64,000 nucleotides of DNA from assembly GCA_963782985.1 (NCBI GenBank), contig CAWALU010000012.1:310001-374000 (forward strand). Direction: 5' to 3'. The notes beneath the pieces are model-generated. The model ran no database searches. It had not been told where the DNA came from and was given only the letters and a program-made list of their open reading frames with translations. Of this stretch, positions 45,160 through 54,987 are shown piece by piece. This DNA comes from CAVSWT01 sp963782985 (lineage in GTDB: Bacteria > Bacteroidota > Ignavibacteria > Ignavibacteriales > Ignavibacteriaceae). The position numbers and the translations under genes were made by a program. Each line of letters starts with the position of its first letter. Position 1 is the stretch's first letter.

Positions 45160-45230
45160 TTTAGAATAAATATGGAGCGATGAACTAATAATAAATTTTA
45201 ATCGTTCTAATAAATAAATAGGAAAATGTT

Positions 45231-45911
45231 ATGAGAGATCCAGGCAATGTCAAAACCCAAAGCATAAATACTGATAATTTTCTAGACGATAATATTTTAT
45301 CATCGATAGAAACCCCACTCCACAAGGATGCTTTTAAAATTGACGATAAACTCAAAATTGAATTAATAGAAAAAAACTTTAAAGAAATAATGCATATTCT
45401 CGGTTTGGATTTAAATGATGAAAGTTTAAAAGATACACCTAAGCGCGTTGCCAAAATGTATGTTAAAGAAATTTTCAGCGGATTAAATCCTGAAAACAAG
45501 CCGCAGCCGACATTATTTGAAAATAAATTTAAGTTTAATGAAATGCTGGTTGAAAGAAATATTACTCTTTATTCTTATTGTGAACATCACTTTGTCCCTA
45601 TTATTGGAAAAGCCCATATTGCATATTTCCCCAAAAACCAAATTATAGGTCTGTCAAAACTTAACAGAATCGCTCAGTATTATTCAAAGCGACCGCAGGT
45701 TCAGGAAAGACTGACCATTCAAATTGCAAATGAGCTTAAAGAAATTTTACAAACAGAGGATGTAGCAGTGATAATTGATGCTGAACATTTATGTGTCGCT
45801 TCAAGAGGTGTGAACGATGTTAACAGTTCAACAGTAACCTCAAGTTATCATGGAAAATTTTTAAATAATGAAATCCGGAAAGAATTTTTAAGCAGTTGTA
45901 GAATTGCCTGA
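45231..45911 (+). CDS. folE: GTP cyclohydrolase I
   Basis: Converts GTP to dihydroneopterin triphosphate, the first step to folate or tetrahydropterins. The 226-aa protein has zinc ligands in 'YCEHHFVPIIGKAHI' (Cys and His) and 'EHLCVASRG' (second Cys), with 'IIGLSKLNRIAQYYSKRPQ' and 'VQERLTIQIA'. The N-terminal about 40 residues are extra and polar. It lies 72 bases downstream of the CarH-like gene on the same strand. folE in light-regulated clusters is thought to supply the antenna cofactor of photolyase; no photolyase gene is seen in this window, so that use is inferred. Confidence 0.95.
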   Translation: MRDPGNVKTQSINTDNFLDDNILSSIETPLHKDAFKIDDKLKIELIEKNFKEIMHILGLDLNDESLKDTPKRVAKMYVKEIFSGLNPENKPQPTLFENKFKFNEMLVERNITLYSYCEHHFVPIIGKAHIAYFPKNQIIGLSKLNRIAQYYSKRPQVQERLTIQIANELKEILQTEDVAVIIDAEHLCVASRGVNDVNSSTVTSSYHGKFLNNEIRKEFLSSCRIA

Positions 45912-45943
45912 TGACAATTGATTTTTTTATTTATTTAGATATT

Positions 45944-48352
45944 TTATTTTAATTTAAATACTCTCCATCCGTACCCATCAATACCAATTTTAGAAATATT
46001 GTCTTCCACATTTACGTTTTCTTTGGAAATGACATCAATAAGACTATAAGAATTATAAACCTTCGGGATTTTAAATTCTACGTTTTGTTTCTCTTCACTT
46101 TTATTTAAAACAATTAGTAATTTTTCATTTATGTCCACACGCATATAAACATAAACATTGTCATCAACAAAAACAGATTTAAAATCACCGTAGCGCAAAG
46201 CCGAATGCTCATTTCTTAAATTAACAATTTTGCTGGTTACTTTTAACATAGCTTTTTCATCTTCATCAAGCTCATTTCCAAAACGCATAAAGCGTCTATT
46301 GTCGGGATCATCTGCGCCTGTCATCCCAAATTCAGAGCCGTAATAAATTACGGGTATGCCGGGAATTGTAAACATAAATGAATAATATAATTCAGCTTTT
46401 TTGTAACTGGAAGCATGATCAACTTTAGGTGGATCCGTCCAAGCCATTTCACGCATATCGACACCTTGCTTAGGAACATCGCCGTCAGCGTAAGCTATAA
46501 AACGTACTTTATCATGACTATCCATTATATTTCCCATTACGTGATGATAGCCAAATGCGGATAAAGCTTTATCCATTGCAACATCAAGATCTGCAAATGA
46601 TTTTTCTTTTTCTAAAAAAATTGGAATTGCTGAGTAAGAAAGATTAAAATCAAATTGAGCGGAAAGCTGGCCGTTATTTACATATGAGCCGATTAATTTA
46701 TAATCACCAAAAGTTTCACCGATTTGATAAACCTTTTTCTCGAAGGGAACTTCAATTTCCTCATTTAATTTTTTAGTAAGCGCACGCCAAAATCTATTCG
46801 GAACATGTTTAACAGCATCATGTCTAAAGCCGTCAGCGCCGCTTTCCTTTAACCACCAGATACAATTATCTGTCATAAAATCGATAGGCGCTTCTGTTTG
46901 TGTGTAGTCAAACGAAGGCATATAGGGTTCAAACCAGGTTGTTAATCGGTACTCATCCCAAAGCCTTAAGTTTTTTCTTCCGTTAGGAAGGTCAAGTGTC
47001 CCAAACCAATCCGGGTGTTCTTTGAAAATAGGATTTTCAATATGAACATGATGAGCAACAATATCCAGCAGAACTTTTATTCCATGCTGATGTGCAATGC
47101 TTACTAATTCTTTTAACTTTTCAATTGTACCAAACTTTTCTTCAACTTTATTTTCATCTATGGGCCAATAACCATGATAACCAGAATACCAGCGATACGG
47201 TTTTGGATATTCGCGGTAAGCCTGATTAGGATTATCATAAACCGGAGAAATCCAAATTATATTTGTTCCGAGCGAATCAATGTAACCATCATTAATTTTA
47301 TTTATAATTCCTTGAAGATCGCCGCCTTCATAATTTGCCTGCCAAAATAATGAATCATGTTTTACAGGATTATTTATTGAAGTATCGCCATCATTAAATC
47401 TATCAATCATTATTGAATAAATAGAACCATCTTTCCAGTTAAAATGTTCATTTTCATTCCCCGCTGCTTTTCCATTGTAAAAAAAGATTGACTGCATATT
47501 CGTTCTGCTATTATCATCAGCGATTAATAGCCGTAAAACTTTTTCACCCCGCAGATCAGCTTTTTCTAAATTCACTGAAATATTTTTCCCTTCAATTTTT
47601 ATTTTTGAAGGCGAAAGTTTTTGATTATTTAACAAAGCTATAATATTATTTATTTCAAGTGAAGAAGAATCTTTTTCTTTTTCATTCATAAAATTAATTG
47701 TAAACGAATCTTCATTTTCCTCCTTACCCAGCAAGTACAAATAATTTTTAGGTTTTTCCCTCTCCTTAATTTTTAAAACAGAATTAAATCCGTCAAAACC
47801 TGTTGGCTCAGTATTATCATTATCAGGATCAAGAATATCAACTCCATCTACTGAAAATTTGTAAATGTAGCTTCCTGGTTCAAGAGGAATTTCAGTTTCA
47901 TAAATTCCGTCTCCGTCAGTATCAGTTAAAGGATTGATTTTACGATTCCAATTATTAAAGCTGCCCGCAACTGTAACAGTTTCAATTTTTTTCTCAGGTT
48001 TATATTGAAATTTATAATGAGTTATTTCATTACTGTTTTCCATAAATATTGGAATTGAATAAACCGCATCTTCCAATTTAAAATCAAGCAGTAGGGCACT
48101 CCTTGATTTATTAAGCGGTTCCATAATTAAAACATTTTCATTTTTGTCAAACTGAGCATTTAGATAATTATTTTTAATAAAATTAATATCATAATTTTTA
48201 GAATAAAAAATATCACTAAGTAAAATTGAATCGGATTTTTCTTGATTGAGTTTTATTGGTTTAATTATATCAGTTATAATTTGTGCTTTGCATTCAACGA
48301 AAAATAAAATTAGTAAGAATGTAAAAGCACATTTTGATAAATTGAATCTCAT
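45944..48352 (-). CDS. GH13 alpha-amylase-family glycoside hydrolase with CBM48-like domain
   Basis: An exported starch/maltodextrin-acting enzyme of about 802 aa. The ATG at 48352 gives a signal peptide ('CAFTFLLILFFVECKAQ'); the frame extends 13 codons further. A glycogen-binding CBM48/AMPK-type domain ('VTVAGSFNNWNRKINPLTD', 'GSYIYKFSVDG') sits at about 112-197. The GH13 barrel has 'DIVAHHVH', 'GFRHDAVKH' (nucleophile Asp about 512), 'QIGETFGD' (acid Glu about 546) and 'NIMDSHD' (Asp about 614), then a C-terminal beta domain. The MFS gene 45 bases upstream is probably co-expressed. Exact specificity (neopullulanase, maltogenic or alpha-amylase) is not decided. Confidence 0.92.
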   Translation of the reverse strand: MRFNLSKCAFTFLLILFFVECKAQIITDIIKPIKLNQEKSDSILLSDIFYSKNYDINFIKNNYLNAQFDKNENVLIMEPLNKSRSALLLDFKLEDAVYSIPIFMENSNEITHYKFQYKPEKKIETVTVAGSFNNWNRKINPLTDTDGDGIYETEIPLEPGSYIYKFSVDGVDILDPDNDNTEPTGFDGFNSVLKIKEREKPKNYLYLLGKEENEDSFTINFMNEKEKDSSSLEINNIIALLNNQKLSPSKIKIEGKNISVNLEKADLRGEKVLRLLIADDNSRTNMQSIFFYNGKAAGNENEHFNWKDGSIYSIMIDRFNDGDTSINNPVKHDSLFWQANYEGGDLQGIINKINDGYIDSLGTNIIWISPVYDNPNQAYREYPKPYRWYSGYHGYWPIDENKVEEKFGTIEKLKELVSIAHQHGIKVLLDIVAHHVHIENPIFKEHPDWFGTLDLPNGRKNLRLWDEYRLTTWFEPYMPSFDYTQTEAPIDFMTDNCIWWLKESGADGFRHDAVKHVPNRFWRALTKKLNEEIEVPFEKKVYQIGETFGDYKLIGSYVNNGQLSAQFDFNLSYSAIPIFLEKEKSFADLDVAMDKALSAFGYHHVMGNIMDSHDKVRFIAYADGDVPKQGVDMREMAWTDPPKVDHASSYKKAELYYSFMFTIPGIPVIYYGSEFGMTGADDPDNRRFMRFGNELDEDEKAMLKVTSKIVNLRNEHSALRYGDFKSVFVDDNVYVYMRVDINEKLLIVLNKSEEKQNVEFKIPKVYNSYSLIDVISKENVNVEDNISKIGIDGYGWRVFKLK

Positions 48353-48397
48353 AAATTTTCCTACGATAAATCCATATTTATAATATGTCAAAATAAA

Positions 48398-49891
48398 TTA
48401 ATGACTACTGCTTAATTTTGAGTCAACTGTGGTTTCATGAATTTTTTCTTCTTTAATCAACATCCACAAAATTGCAGAAATAGTTAAGGCTGCTGCGCTG
48501 ATTATAAAAATTAAATTTTTATCAGCTGCTTTGCTTATCGCCAAGCCAATTCCAAAGCTTGCAACTAACTGCGGCAATACAACTGATAGATTAAATAAGC
48601 CCATAAATAATCCCATTTTATCCTGACTAACTTGCTGAGATATAATAGCAAAGGGCAAGCTAATTGTAGAAGCCCAACCGATTCCAAGCATAGCCATAAT
48701 AACATATATTACAAACGGCGTGAAACCGAATAACAACAGCAGGGCATATCCGACTGCCATAGAAGCAATACAAATAAAATGTGTTTTTACTTTACCTATT
48801 TTTTTCGCAACTGGTAAAAGGACAAAAGCGGGAAGAATAGCCGCAACAGCATTTAAAATTAAAAAGCTTATTGTTACAACTTTTCCCATTTGAATCGAAA
48901 CATCCTCTGGAATTACCGAGCCTTCGACAAATCCAAATACTTTATATTGTACATAGGGATACATGTAAATAAACATTGTTTGAATACCCACCCAGGTAAA
49001 TGAATGCGCCGCCAAAACCTTTTTAAATGCAATTATGCCTTTTTCCGATTTTGATTTTCCTTCAGTTTTTCGCAGGAGCACTTTAAAAATAAAGATTAAG
49101 GTAATGATGAAACATAATATTTCAGCATAGTAATTTTGAAATTCAATATTTAGAAGCCGCATTGTTATGGCATAAATAGCATAAAGCAAAAATCCCCACA
49201 GCGGCTGAATGGAAATAAGAATCTCACTGAATGACGATTTCCTTTTAGTTTGAGTTTCTTCCGCATCAGAATTTATTAATTCTTTTGGTTCTTCAATAAA
49301 AAAAGTTGGAATTACAGAAAGAATTAAGACTAAAAACACCCCGGAATAAATTAAAACATAATTATCCCAAACAGCTCCAATTACATAAGCTAGTACGCCG
49401 AATGTACCGGAGATTGTCTGCATCCAGGTATAGCCTTTAGTTCTTTCTACGCCTTCAGGGGTTACATCTGCAATTACGGAACGAGTCGGGTTAAAGCTGA
49501 CATTTATTGCAAGATCCAATGTAAGAGCAACAATAATTGCGACTCCGAGAATTCCTCCAATTCCTAAGCTTGAAGAAATCACATCAATATTAGGTAATGC
49601 AAGAAGCATCATTGAAGCAAGAAAACCGCCGATTAAAATGAATGGCCTTCTTCTTCCCTTCCAAAGCCAAACTTTGTCGCTAATAATTCCTATTATTACC
49701 TGACCTAAAATTCCGGCTATTGGGCCAGCTGCCCAAACCAATCCGATATCATGAATATCAAGTTTATATTTTGTGCTGAGAATCCAGCTTAAAGCGGAGA
49801 TTTGAATTGACAGCGCAAAGCCCATAGCAGTTGCGGGAAGGCTGAGCAGCGCATAAAAAGAGCTAGTTAATCTTTTTTGAATTTCTATCAT
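48398..49891 (-). CDS. MFS sugar transporter (maltose/maltodextrin candidate)
   Basis: A 497-aa inner-membrane permease with 12 helices. It has the 'GIISDKVWLWKGRRRPFILI' signature between helices 2 and 3, 'INVSFNPTRSVIADVTPEG', and a central cytoplasmic loop (about 205-225). It belongs to the same SLC45-like branch as the MFS at 31.5 kb but is clearly divergent from it. Its position immediately upstream of a secreted or periplasmic amylase on the same strand suggests import of maltose or short maltodextrins; this is inference from context. Confidence 0.85.
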   Translation of the reverse strand: MIEIQKRLTSSFYALLSLPATAMGFALSIQISALSWILSTKYKLDIHDIGLVWAAGPIAGILGQVIIGIISDKVWLWKGRRRPFILIGGFLASMMLLALPNIDVISSSLGIGGILGVAIIVALTLDLAINVSFNPTRSVIADVTPEGVERTKGYTWMQTISGTFGVLAYVIGAVWDNYVLIYSGVFLVLILSVIPTFFIEEPKELINSDAEETQTKRKSSFSEILISIQPLWGFLLYAIYAITMRLLNIEFQNYYAEILCFIITLIFIFKVLLRKTEGKSKSEKGIIAFKKVLAAHSFTWVGIQTMFIYMYPYVQYKVFGFVEGSVIPEDVSIQMGKVVTISFLILNAVAAILPAFVLLPVAKKIGKVKTHFICIASMAVGYALLLLFGFTPFVIYVIMAMLGIGWASTISLPFAIISQQVSQDKMGLFMGLFNLSVVLPQLVASFGIGLAISKAADKNLIFIISAAALTISAILWMLIKEEKIHETTVDSKLSSSH

Positions 49892-50079
49892 GAAGAAACC
49901 TCATTCCAAAAATTTGCATTTGATGTTATTGATCAGCCCCGTTTTATACGCCGTGGAGTTTTAATTTACTTTTATTTTGAAAATACAATTTAATTCTCAA
50001 ATCACAGTAATGTATATTAATTTGTTGAAGTATAGAAAAATAAATACTTTTCAGTTCTCAAATACTAATTTTGAAAAAA

Positions 50080-50538
50080 ATGTCTGAACAAACAAACGAA
50101 AAAAATATTTCTGTTAACCGTAAAGCAAGGTATGAATACGCAATCATACAAACTTACGAAGCCGGCATTGTTCTTCAAGGAACAGAAGTAAAAGCATTAA
50201 GGCAGGGCAAGGCTAATTTAGTAGACAGCTACGCTGCAATTAAAGAAAATGAACTGTGGCTCTTCAGTGCGCACATAAGCCCATACGAGCAAGGTAATAT
50301 TAATAATCACGAGCCGACCAGAACAAGAAAGTTATTATTGAACAGAAGCGAAATAAGAAAATTAATTGGAAAAACAAAAGAAAAAGGTTTAACGCTCGTT
50401 CCACTTAGGCTTTATTTTAAAGGAGGTAAGGTTAAAGTTGAATTGGCTCTTGCAAAAGGAAAGAAAGTTTATGATAAACGGGAAGCAATTGCAAAGCGCG
50501 ATCAGCAGCGAAGCGAGGAAAGAAATTTTAAATATTGA
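50080..50538 (+). CDS. smpB: SsrA-binding protein SmpB
   Basis: SmpB binds tmRNA and rescues stalled ribosomes. The 152-aa protein has the OB-fold core 'NRKARYEYAIIQTYEAGIVL', 'GTEVKALRQGKANLVDSYA', 'YFKGGKVKVELALAKGKKVYDKRE' (read as consecutive short motifs) and a basic C-terminal tail ending 'ERNFKY'. ATG at 50080 is chosen; a TTG three codons earlier is possible. Upstream DNA is A/T-rich without a strong Shine-Dalgarno. It stands alone, with 209 bp before tyrS. No ssrA gene was recognised nearby. Confidence 0.95.
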   Translation: MSEQTNEKNISVNRKARYEYAIIQTYEAGIVLQGTEVKALRQGKANLVDSYAAIKENELWLFSAHISPYEQGNINNHEPTRTRKLLLNRSEIRKLIGKTKEKGLTLVPLRLYFKGGKVKVELALAKGKKVYDKREAIAKRDQQRSEERNFKY

Positions 50539-50747
50539 TACCCGGGAATATTTAAATATCACCATCACAGGCCCAAAGTGCTAAATTGCTTCTTGAATGA
50601 TGGTCTTGGAAAAGTTCAGACTGACAAAAACTAAGCAATTAAGCAAAATCGGATAAATATATTCAGCATTAAGGACAAATATTTAATTTATTTTACTATT
50701 TTTACGTTCACTTTTTTCAATAATAAACCATCAATTATAATTAACAG

Positions 50748-51980
50748 ATGACCAAATTTTTTTTCCCGCCAATTAATGAACAAATGGACCTTATAAAAAG
50801 AGGAGCATTTGAAATAATTCCTGAAGACGAATTAATTAAGAAGTTAGAAAATTCATTACAAAAGAATATTCCTTTAAATATTAAATTGGGATGCGATCCC
50901 AGCCGACCGGATTTACATATTGGCCACTCTGTTGTTTTAAGAAAGCTTGCGCAGTTTCAATCAATTGGCCATCAAGCCATATTAATAATAGGTGATTTTA
51001 CCGGAATGATTGGGGATCCATCGGGAAGAAACGCCACACGTCCTGCTCTTACTTTACAAGAAACCAGAATTAATGGACAGTCGTATTTTGAGCAAGCTTC
51101 AAAAATATTAGATAAACAAAAAACTAAAATTGTTTATAACTCAGAATGGCTGAGTAAAATGAGTTTTGAAGATGTAATAAAATTAGCTTCAAAATATACT
51201 GTGGCACGTATGATTGAGCGTGATGATTTTACAAAGAGATTTAAAGCGGGCGAACCGATTAGTATTCATGAATTTCTTTATCCCCTTGCACAGGCAATGG
51301 ATTCAGTTGCAATTGAAAGTGATGTGGAGCTTGGCGGTACTGATCAAAAATTTAATTTACTGGTGGGAAGAGATATTCAAAGAGAATATGGAAAAGAACC
51401 ACAGGTAATTTTAACAATGCCTTTAATTGTTGGAACGGACGGCGTTGAAAAGATGAGCAAGTCTTATAATAATTATATCGGAATTTCAGATTCACCTAAA
51501 GATATTTTTGGAAAGACTTTATCAATTCCCGACAAGCTTATTTATAATTATTATGAGCTGGCAGCAGATACTTCAAATGAAGAATTAATCAAAATAAAAA
51601 ATGAACTAAATGATTCTTCTGTAAATCCAAGAGATTTAAAAAGAGCCCTGGCTAAAACTTTAGTAAGAATGTATCATAGCCAAAAAGCAGCAGAAGAAGC
51701 TGAAGCAGAATTTGATAAAATATTTATTAGCAAAGAAATTCCGGATGATATTTCTGAATTTATTTTTGAAAATGGTGAAAATGAAATTGGAATTTTAGAA
51801 CTAATTGTAACAGTAAATTTTGCTCCGTCAAAAGGAGAAGCCAGAAGACTGGTAGCACAAGGCGGCGTTACGGTTGACGGAGAAAAAATAAGCGATATCG
51901 CCGCTAAAATTAATTTAACTAAAGAATCAATCCTTAAAGTAGGAAAGAGAAAATTTATTAAAATTAAAAATATATCTTGA
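50748..51980 (+). CDS. tyrS: tyrosyl-tRNA synthetase
   Basis: Class I synthetase charging tRNA-Tyr. Signature 'PDLHIGHSVVL' (HIGH at 57-60) and 'EKMSKSYNN' (KMSKS at 235-239), with 'YPLAQAMDSVAIESDVELGG' for tyrosine/tRNA recognition. A C-terminal S4 RNA-binding domain (about 345-410) includes 'SKGEARRLVAQGGVTVDGE'. The 410-aa length matches the TyrS type of this phylum. The stop sits just before the ribosome-binding site of the arginine decarboxylase gene, so the two are probably co-transcribed. Confidence 0.95.
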   Translation: MTKFFFPPINEQMDLIKRGAFEIIPEDELIKKLENSLQKNIPLNIKLGCDPSRPDLHIGHSVVLRKLAQFQSIGHQAILIIGDFTGMIGDPSGRNATRPALTLQETRINGQSYFEQASKILDKQKTKIVYNSEWLSKMSFEDVIKLASKYTVARMIERDDFTKRFKAGEPISIHEFLYPLAQAMDSVAIESDVELGGTDQKFNLLVGRDIQREYGKEPQVILTMPLIVGTDGVEKMSKSYNNYIGISDSPKDIFGKTLSIPDKLIYNYYELAADTSNEELIKIKNELNDSSVNPRDLKRALAKTLVRMYHSQKAAEEAEAEFDKIFISKEIPDDISEFIFENGENEIGILELIVTVNFAPSKGEARRLVAQGGVTVDGEKISDIAAKINLTKESILKVGKRKFIKIKNIS

Positions 51981-51994
51981 AAGGAGATGAGAAT

Positions 51995-52540
51995 TTGTAT
52001 GTTCCATCTAAAATATTTTTTACAAAAGGGGTAGGTCGTCACAAAGAATATTTAAGCTCTTTTGAATTAGCTTTGCGAAGCGCCGGCATTGAAATCTGTA
52101 ATCTTGTAACTGTCAGCAGTATTTTTCCGGCTAACTGCAAAAGAATTTCCAAGGAAGAAGGACTTAAAGAATTAACAGCGGGACAAATAACTTTTGCAGT
52201 AATGGCAAGAAATTCAACTAACGAACCTAACAGATTGATTGCCTCATCAATAGGTGTTGCTCTACCAGCTGACAACAGCCAGTATGGCTATTTGTCCGAA
52301 CATCATCCTTTTGGCGAGACGGAAAAAGTTGCCGGTGAATATGCTGAAGATTTAGCTGCCACTATGCTTGCTACCACCTTAGGCGTTGATTTTAATCCGG
52401 ATATTGACTGGAGTGAAAGAGAAAATATTTATAAAATGTCCGGCAAAATTGTTCGTTCGTTCAATATTACTCAATCTGCCGAAGGCGATAAAAATGGATT
52501 GTGGACTACGGTTATTGCTGTTGGTATTTTGCTTCCATAA
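51995..52540 (+). CDS. pdaD: pyruvoyl-dependent arginine decarboxylase
   Basis: A self-processing enzyme converting arginine to agmatine for polyamine synthesis. The proenzyme cleaves at Ser-Ser in 'VTVSSIFPANC' (about residues 39-49), creating the pyruvoyl group. Other family features are 'FFTKGVGRHKEYL' at the N terminus, 'SIGVALPADNSQYGYLSEHH' and 'DLAATMLATTLG'. A TTG at 51995, 8 bases after AAGGAG, gives the family-like start 'LYVPSKIFF'; an earlier TTG at 51977 overlaps tyrS and lacks this spacing. Length about 181 aa is usual. Confidence 0.92.
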   Translation: MYVPSKIFFTKGVGRHKEYLSSFELALRSAGIEICNLVTVSSIFPANCKRISKEEGLKELTAGQITFAVMARNSTNEPNRLIASSIGVALPADNSQYGYLSEHHPFGETEKVAGEYAEDLAATMLATTLGVDFNPDIDWSERENIYKMSGKIVRSFNITQSAEGDKNGLWTTVIAVGILLP

Positions 52541-52553
52541 ATAGGATATTAAA

Positions 52554-53486
52554 TTGCTTAATGAATTTGCGTTTTGGATAATATTTATAATTATAGCTAC
52601 AGCAATTATAATAATTGATTTATATCTGACAGATAATAGAGACGGTGAATTAAATTTAAAACGCAGTATTATTTGGAGCGGTATTTGGGTAAGTACCGCT
52701 CTACTTTTTTGTTTGGGAATATATTTATTTTTAGAAAAAGGTCATGTAAGAAGCCTGGAATTTTTAACCGGCTATTTAATTGAATATTCTTTATCCATCG
52801 ATAATCTTTTTGTCTTCCTGTTAATATTTAAAGTGATGGATGTTCCAAAAGATCATCAGCCGCATGTTTTAAAATGGGGAATTTTAAGTGCAGTTGTTTT
52901 TAGAATTATCTTCATACTGATTGGCGTAAGCCTTATAAAAATGTTCCATCCAATTATTTATATTTTTGGAATTATACTTCTATATGCAGCATACAAAATG
53001 GCGTTTGGCGGCGAGCAAAAAATTGATTATGAAAAAAATCCTTTAATACGCATAGCAAAAAAATATTTTAATTTTCTTCCTGGATATTCCGGCAGAGATT
53101 TTTTTATTAAGAAGAATGGGAAAATATTTGCAACTTCCATGTTTCTCACATTACTTTTAATTGAATCGTCGGATATAGTTTTTGCAGTAGATTCTATTCC
53201 CGCAGTTATTGCAATTACCAGAGATGAATTTATAATTATTACTTCCAACATTTTTGCCATTCTCGGGTTAAGGGCTTTGTATTTTACGCTTGCCGGAATT
53301 GTAGATTTATTTATTTATTTAAAGTACGGGGTAGCAATAATATTATTTTTCGTCGGTGTAAAAATGCTCCTCTCTGAAGTAATACATATTCCTACCGAAA
53401 TTTCATTGGGAATAATAATTTTCTTTTTAGTTGGATCAATTGTGTTGTCCTTAATATTGCGACAAAAAGAATCAAAGGAGAATTAA
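52554..53486 (+). CDS. TerC-family integral membrane protein
   Basis: A 310-aa membrane protein of the TerC/Alx family, linked to metal (manganese) efflux or tellurite response. About eight hydrophobic helices are visible. The family motifs include 'LTGYLIEYSLSIDNLFVFLL' (about 75-94) with the buried Asp/Asn, and 'LLLIESSDIVFAVDSIPAVI' (about 201-220). It begins with TTG about 5 bases after a weak GGAT. It follows the arginine decarboxylase by 13 bases in the same orientation, and converges on the symporter gene. The exact substrate is unknown. Confidence 0.88.
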   Translation: MLNEFAFWIIFIIIATAIIIIDLYLTDNRDGELNLKRSIIWSGIWVSTALLFCLGIYLFLEKGHVRSLEFLTGYLIEYSLSIDNLFVFLLIFKVMDVPKDHQPHVLKWGILSAVVFRIIFILIGVSLIKMFHPIIYIFGIILLYAAYKMAFGGEQKIDYEKNPLIRIAKKYFNFLPGYSGRDFFIKKNGKIFATSMFLTLLLIESSDIVFAVDSIPAVIAITRDEFIIITSNIFAILGLRALYFTLAGIVDLFIYLKYGVAIILFFVGVKMLLSEVIHIPTEISLGIIIFFLVGSIVLSLILRQKESKEN

Positions 53487-53495
53487 TTTTTTATA

Positions 53496-54887
53496 TTAAT
53501 CTAAATCTTTCTTTATCATCCCGCCGACATGAATAATAACTGCCATTAACAATCCCGCCAGCATTGGCTCTATCTCAAACCAGAATCCATTTGTTAAAAA
53601 TTCTTCGCGGACAAAATACCATAAAATGCTTGATGTTGATGCGGCAGCCATTTCAAAGAATAAAATATTTTTGTCGATTTGAATTTTAGGATAATATGCA
53701 CTTACAATGGGTAGTATAATTCCCGGAATACAGAATGAACCTATAGTGTACCAAATTTCTATTACTGATGGAATTAAATAACCTAAAATGATTGAAACGA
53801 TCCCCGACAAAATTAAACCAATAATTGTATATTTTTTTAATTTATTTTCATTTTGATTTTTATTTAATCTAAAAATAAAATCCCTGCCGATTGTGGTGGC
53901 GCTTAAAAATAAAAAGCTGTTAAACGTTGACATTATTGTTGCAAATAATGCTGCGTAAAAAATTCCTTTTACTCCCGATGGCAGAATGTTTTCAGCAAGC
54001 AGAGGGAAAGATAAAACCGGCTGATCAAGATTTGGTAAAAGCGCCCGCGCGTAAAGTCCGGTTGCGGTTGTTAAAAAATCAAATAGAGCCCAAAAGAAAA
54101 TTGAAATGATAATTCCTTTTACAGCTACGTTCCCATCTTTCGCCGCATAAGTCCTTTGATGAAAACCCGGATCGGCAAAAGTCCAGAGCGCAATTAAAAA
54201 CCAGACAATAATAAAAGTAGGAGAAGCGCCTCCCGATAAAGTTAAATGATTTGCGGGGAGATTATTTTGAAGAAAAGTAAAGTTCCCCAGTTTATTAAAT
54301 GCAAAAATTAATATCAAGAAAAAGCCGATGAACATTACGAAGAATTGAATTACATCAGTGTAAAGATCAGAACGAAATCCTCCTTTGATTAAATATGCCA
54401 AAGAGATAATTAGCGCTAAAATTAAGCTTAGGATAGTTCCTGTATTAAAGATTATTGAAATAAGATTTGCAATCATTAAAAGATAAGGTGCAGGTGAAAC
54501 AAGAATAAAAACCAGGACTGCCGCAAACAATCCGGCTTTCTTCCCGTAAACTTCTGTTAGCTTATCGGGAATTGTAAATAAAGAAGCGGATCTGATTTTT
54601 TTTGCAAAAAATATTGCGAACAGAAAAGCAAAAACATAGTAAGGAAATCCTTGGGTAAACCAACTTGCAATTCCGTATTTATATGTAAATTCCCCCACTC
54701 CCAAAATTCCACCATACCAGGTTGAAACGTTTGTAAGTATAAAAAGAAGAAGTCCAACTTTTCTTCCGGAAAGAAGATAATCCTCAGCGCTTGATTCATC
54801 TTTTCTTCCTGCCCAAAAGCCCACGGCTAAAACTGAAAGAAAAAATAAAATAATTATTAAAATATCCAGACCGCTAAATGAAACCAT
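53496..54887 (-). CDS. sodium:solute symporter family protein
   Basis: A 463-aa inner-membrane permease of the SSS family with 12-13 hydrophobic helices. Family features include 'SAEDYLLSGRKVGLLLFILT' near residue 33, 'STWYGGILGVGEFTYKYG' and 'GGFRSDLYTDVIQFFVMFIG' (about 168-187), plus 'TIMSTFNSFLFLSATTIGRD'. Typical substrates are sugars, amino acids or carboxylates coupled to sodium; which applies cannot be read from sequence. It converges with terC with a 9-base gap. A roughly 320-bp gene-poor region lies upstream. Confidence 0.88.
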   Translation of the reverse strand: MVSFSGLDILIIILFFLSVLAVGFWAGRKDESSAEDYLLSGRKVGLLLFILTNVSTWYGGILGVGEFTYKYGIASWFTQGFPYYVFAFLFAIFFAKKIRSASLFTIPDKLTEVYGKKAGLFAAVLVFILVSPAPYLLMIANLISIIFNTGTILSLILALIISLAYLIKGGFRSDLYTDVIQFFVMFIGFFLILIFAFNKLGNFTFLQNNLPANHLTLSGGASPTFIIVWFLIALWTFADPGFHQRTYAAKDGNVAVKGIIISIFFWALFDFLTTATGLYARALLPNLDQPVLSFPLLAENILPSGVKGIFYAALFATIMSTFNSFLFLSATTIGRDFIFRLNKNQNENKLKKYTIIGLILSGIVSIILGYLIPSVIEIWYTIGSFCIPGIILPIVSAYYPKIQIDKNILFFEMAAASTSSILWYFVREEFLTNGFWFEIEPMLAGLLMAVIIHVGGMIKKDLD

Positions 54888-54987
54888 AATAGATTTGAAT
54901 AATTAAAAATTTAAAAATGGATAATTAAGAATGAAATGTAAAATTGAATTGCCGAAATAAATATACTATTTATTATTACTCACTTAG

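Noticed and set aside
50551..50660. tmRNA or other structured RNA after smpB
   Set aside because: Distant complementary segments (AATTGCTT...AAGCAATT) occur, but no tRNA-like ends or tag-coding region can be recognised.
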